Below, piece after piece: positions 39,462 to 40,171 of a stretch of DNA of 40,171 nucleotides. Position 1 is the stretch's first letter. Every line of letters starts with the position of its first letter. A program made the translations under genes and the position numbers. The notes under the pieces were generated by a model. That model did no database searches and was not told the DNA's origin. It saw only the letters and a list, made by a program, of their open reading frames with translations. Origin of the DNA: Clostridia bacterium (lineage in GTDB: Bacteria; Bacillota; Clostridia; Oscillospirales; CAG-272); assembly GCA_029007295.1 (NCBI GenBank), contig JAQXHN010000051.1, positions 1 to 40,171 on the forward strand. The letters run 5' to 3'.

Positions 39462-40171
39462 ATGGAAATTACAAACGATATTAAATACATCGGCGTAAAT
39501 GACCATGAGATTGACCTTTTTGAGGGTCAGTATATCGTTCCGAACGGAATGGCGTACAATTCCTACGCCATCATTGACAGCAAGATTGCGATTATGGACA
39601 CGGTTGACCGTCGTTTCAAACACGAATGGCTTGATAATATCACGCTTGCTCTCGGGAAAAAAGCTCCCGACTATCTTATAGTTCAGCATATGGAGCCGGA
39701 TCACTCCGCAAATATTGCGGTATTTATGGATAATTATCCCGACGCTGTAATAGTTTCATCGGCAAAGGCGTTTGCCATGATGAAAAATTTCTTCGGCACC
39801 GAATTCGAGGACAGAAGAATAGTGGTAGGCGAAGGAGACACGCTTAATTTAGGCAATCACACCTTAACATTTGTAACGGCGCCCATGGTGCACTGGCCCG
39901 AGGTAATAGTGACTTACGATTCCAAAGACAAGGTGCTCTTTTCCGCCGACGGCTTCGGAAAATTCGGAGCGCTCGACGCTGACGAGGACTGGGCATGCGA
40001 AGCGAGAAGATACTACTTCGGCATCGTCGGCAAATACGGCGCCCAGGTTCAGTCGCTCCTGAAAAAGGCTTCGGGTCTCGATATCGAAAAAATCTGCCCC
40101 CTGCACGGTCCTGTTTTAACCGAGAATTTGGGATATTACCTCAACCTCTATAACATCTGGTCATCCTACGG
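39462..40171 (+). CDS. Flavodiiron protein, FprA family, partial at right edge
   Basis: The first 236 codons of an A-type flavoprotein, open to the window end. AAGGAG is eight bases before the ATG. The metallo-beta-lactamase-like domain carries the complete diiron site: His76, Glu78, Asp80 and His81 in HMEPDH, His144 in MVHWPE, Asp163 in SADGFG and His215 in CPLHGP. The spacing matches flavodiiron proteins. The flavodoxin domain should follow outside the window. In anaerobes these enzymes reduce O2 to water or NO to N2O with electrons from rubredoxin or F420. The divergent Crp/Fnr gene is its likely regulator. Confidence 0.95.
   Translation, partial: MEITNDIKYIGVNDHEIDLFEGQYIVPNGMAYNSYAIIDSKIAIMDTVDRRFKHEWLDNITLALGKKAPDYLIVQHMEPDHSANIAVFMDNYPDAVIVSSAKAFAMMKNFFGTEFEDRRIVVGEGDTLNLGNHTLTFVTAPMVHWPEVIVTYDSKDKVLFSADGFGKFGALDADEDWACEARRYYFGIVGKYGAQVQSLLKKASGLDIEKICPLHGPVLTENLGYYLNLYNIWSSY

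Overview
This window fits a spore-forming, anaerobic, low-to-mid GC member of the Clostridia (Bacillota). A more exact placement, such as Oscillospirales or a relative, is only a guess. The evidence is a gpr spore protease with a forespore-type promoter, a class B sortase, several lipobox proteins, an anaerobe-type flavodiiron protein, a membrane pyrophosphatase, strong Shine-Dalgarno sites, and sigma-A promoters that nearly all have 17-18 bp spacers. Most of the DNA is ordinary housekeeping and transport sequence. No phage, insertion sequence, CRISPR array or defence island was seen.

Layout. 1-2886 (-): the N-terminal 962 codons of a large secreted protein with Cys-x-x-Cys repeats, cut by the window edge. 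3107-7738 (-): operon mnmE, a GH94-family phosphorylase, and an MTA/SAH nucleosidase. 7902-9943 (+): two lipoproteins, the second an N-acetylmuramoyl-L-alanine amidase. 9944-10553: a terminator cluster containing a duplicated 68-bp unit, then the RNase P RNA gene rnpB (-). 10550-12785 (-): a metal sensor of the ArsR/SmtB type and a P1B metal-exporting ATPase. 12888-14638 (-): a zinc-ribbon protein with possible structured RNA on both sides, a sigma-70 family factor that starts with TTG, and a DUF4364 protein. 14697-16478 (-): a lone oligopeptide-binding lipoprotein. 16701-17573 (+): gpr. 17575-18408 (-): sortase B, convergent with gpr by one base. 18581-20647 (-): a sugar isomerase/oxidoreductase pair. 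20841-25834 (-): a complete branched-chain amino-acid (Liv-type) ABC transporter. 26145-28259 (+): hppA.

28393-38618 (-) is an apparently continuous eight-gene operon: NusG-domain-II protein, Gx transporter, ApbE, MiaB, MutS, MutL, Tgt, CapA-like lipoprotein. It joins flavin/redox membrane functions to tRNA modification and mismatch repair. 38703-39371 (-) is a Crp/Fnr regulator, divergent from a flavodiiron (FprA-family) gene (39462 to the right edge, partial). A 7-2-7 palindrome lies between them.

The genes work together in recognisable modules: metal sensing and efflux; branched-chain amino-acid uptake; pyrophosphate-driven ion pumping; tRNA maturation and modification (rnpB, mnmE, miaB, tgt); mismatch repair (mutS, mutL); and oxygen or NO protection (Crp/Fnr with FprA). 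The least explained features are small: the tandem duplicated rnpB terminator, a possible structured 3' region and a degenerate tRNA-like sequence around the zinc-ribbon gene, a ten-codon ORF ahead of srtB, and several palindromes inside promoters. No clear new multi-gene system was found.
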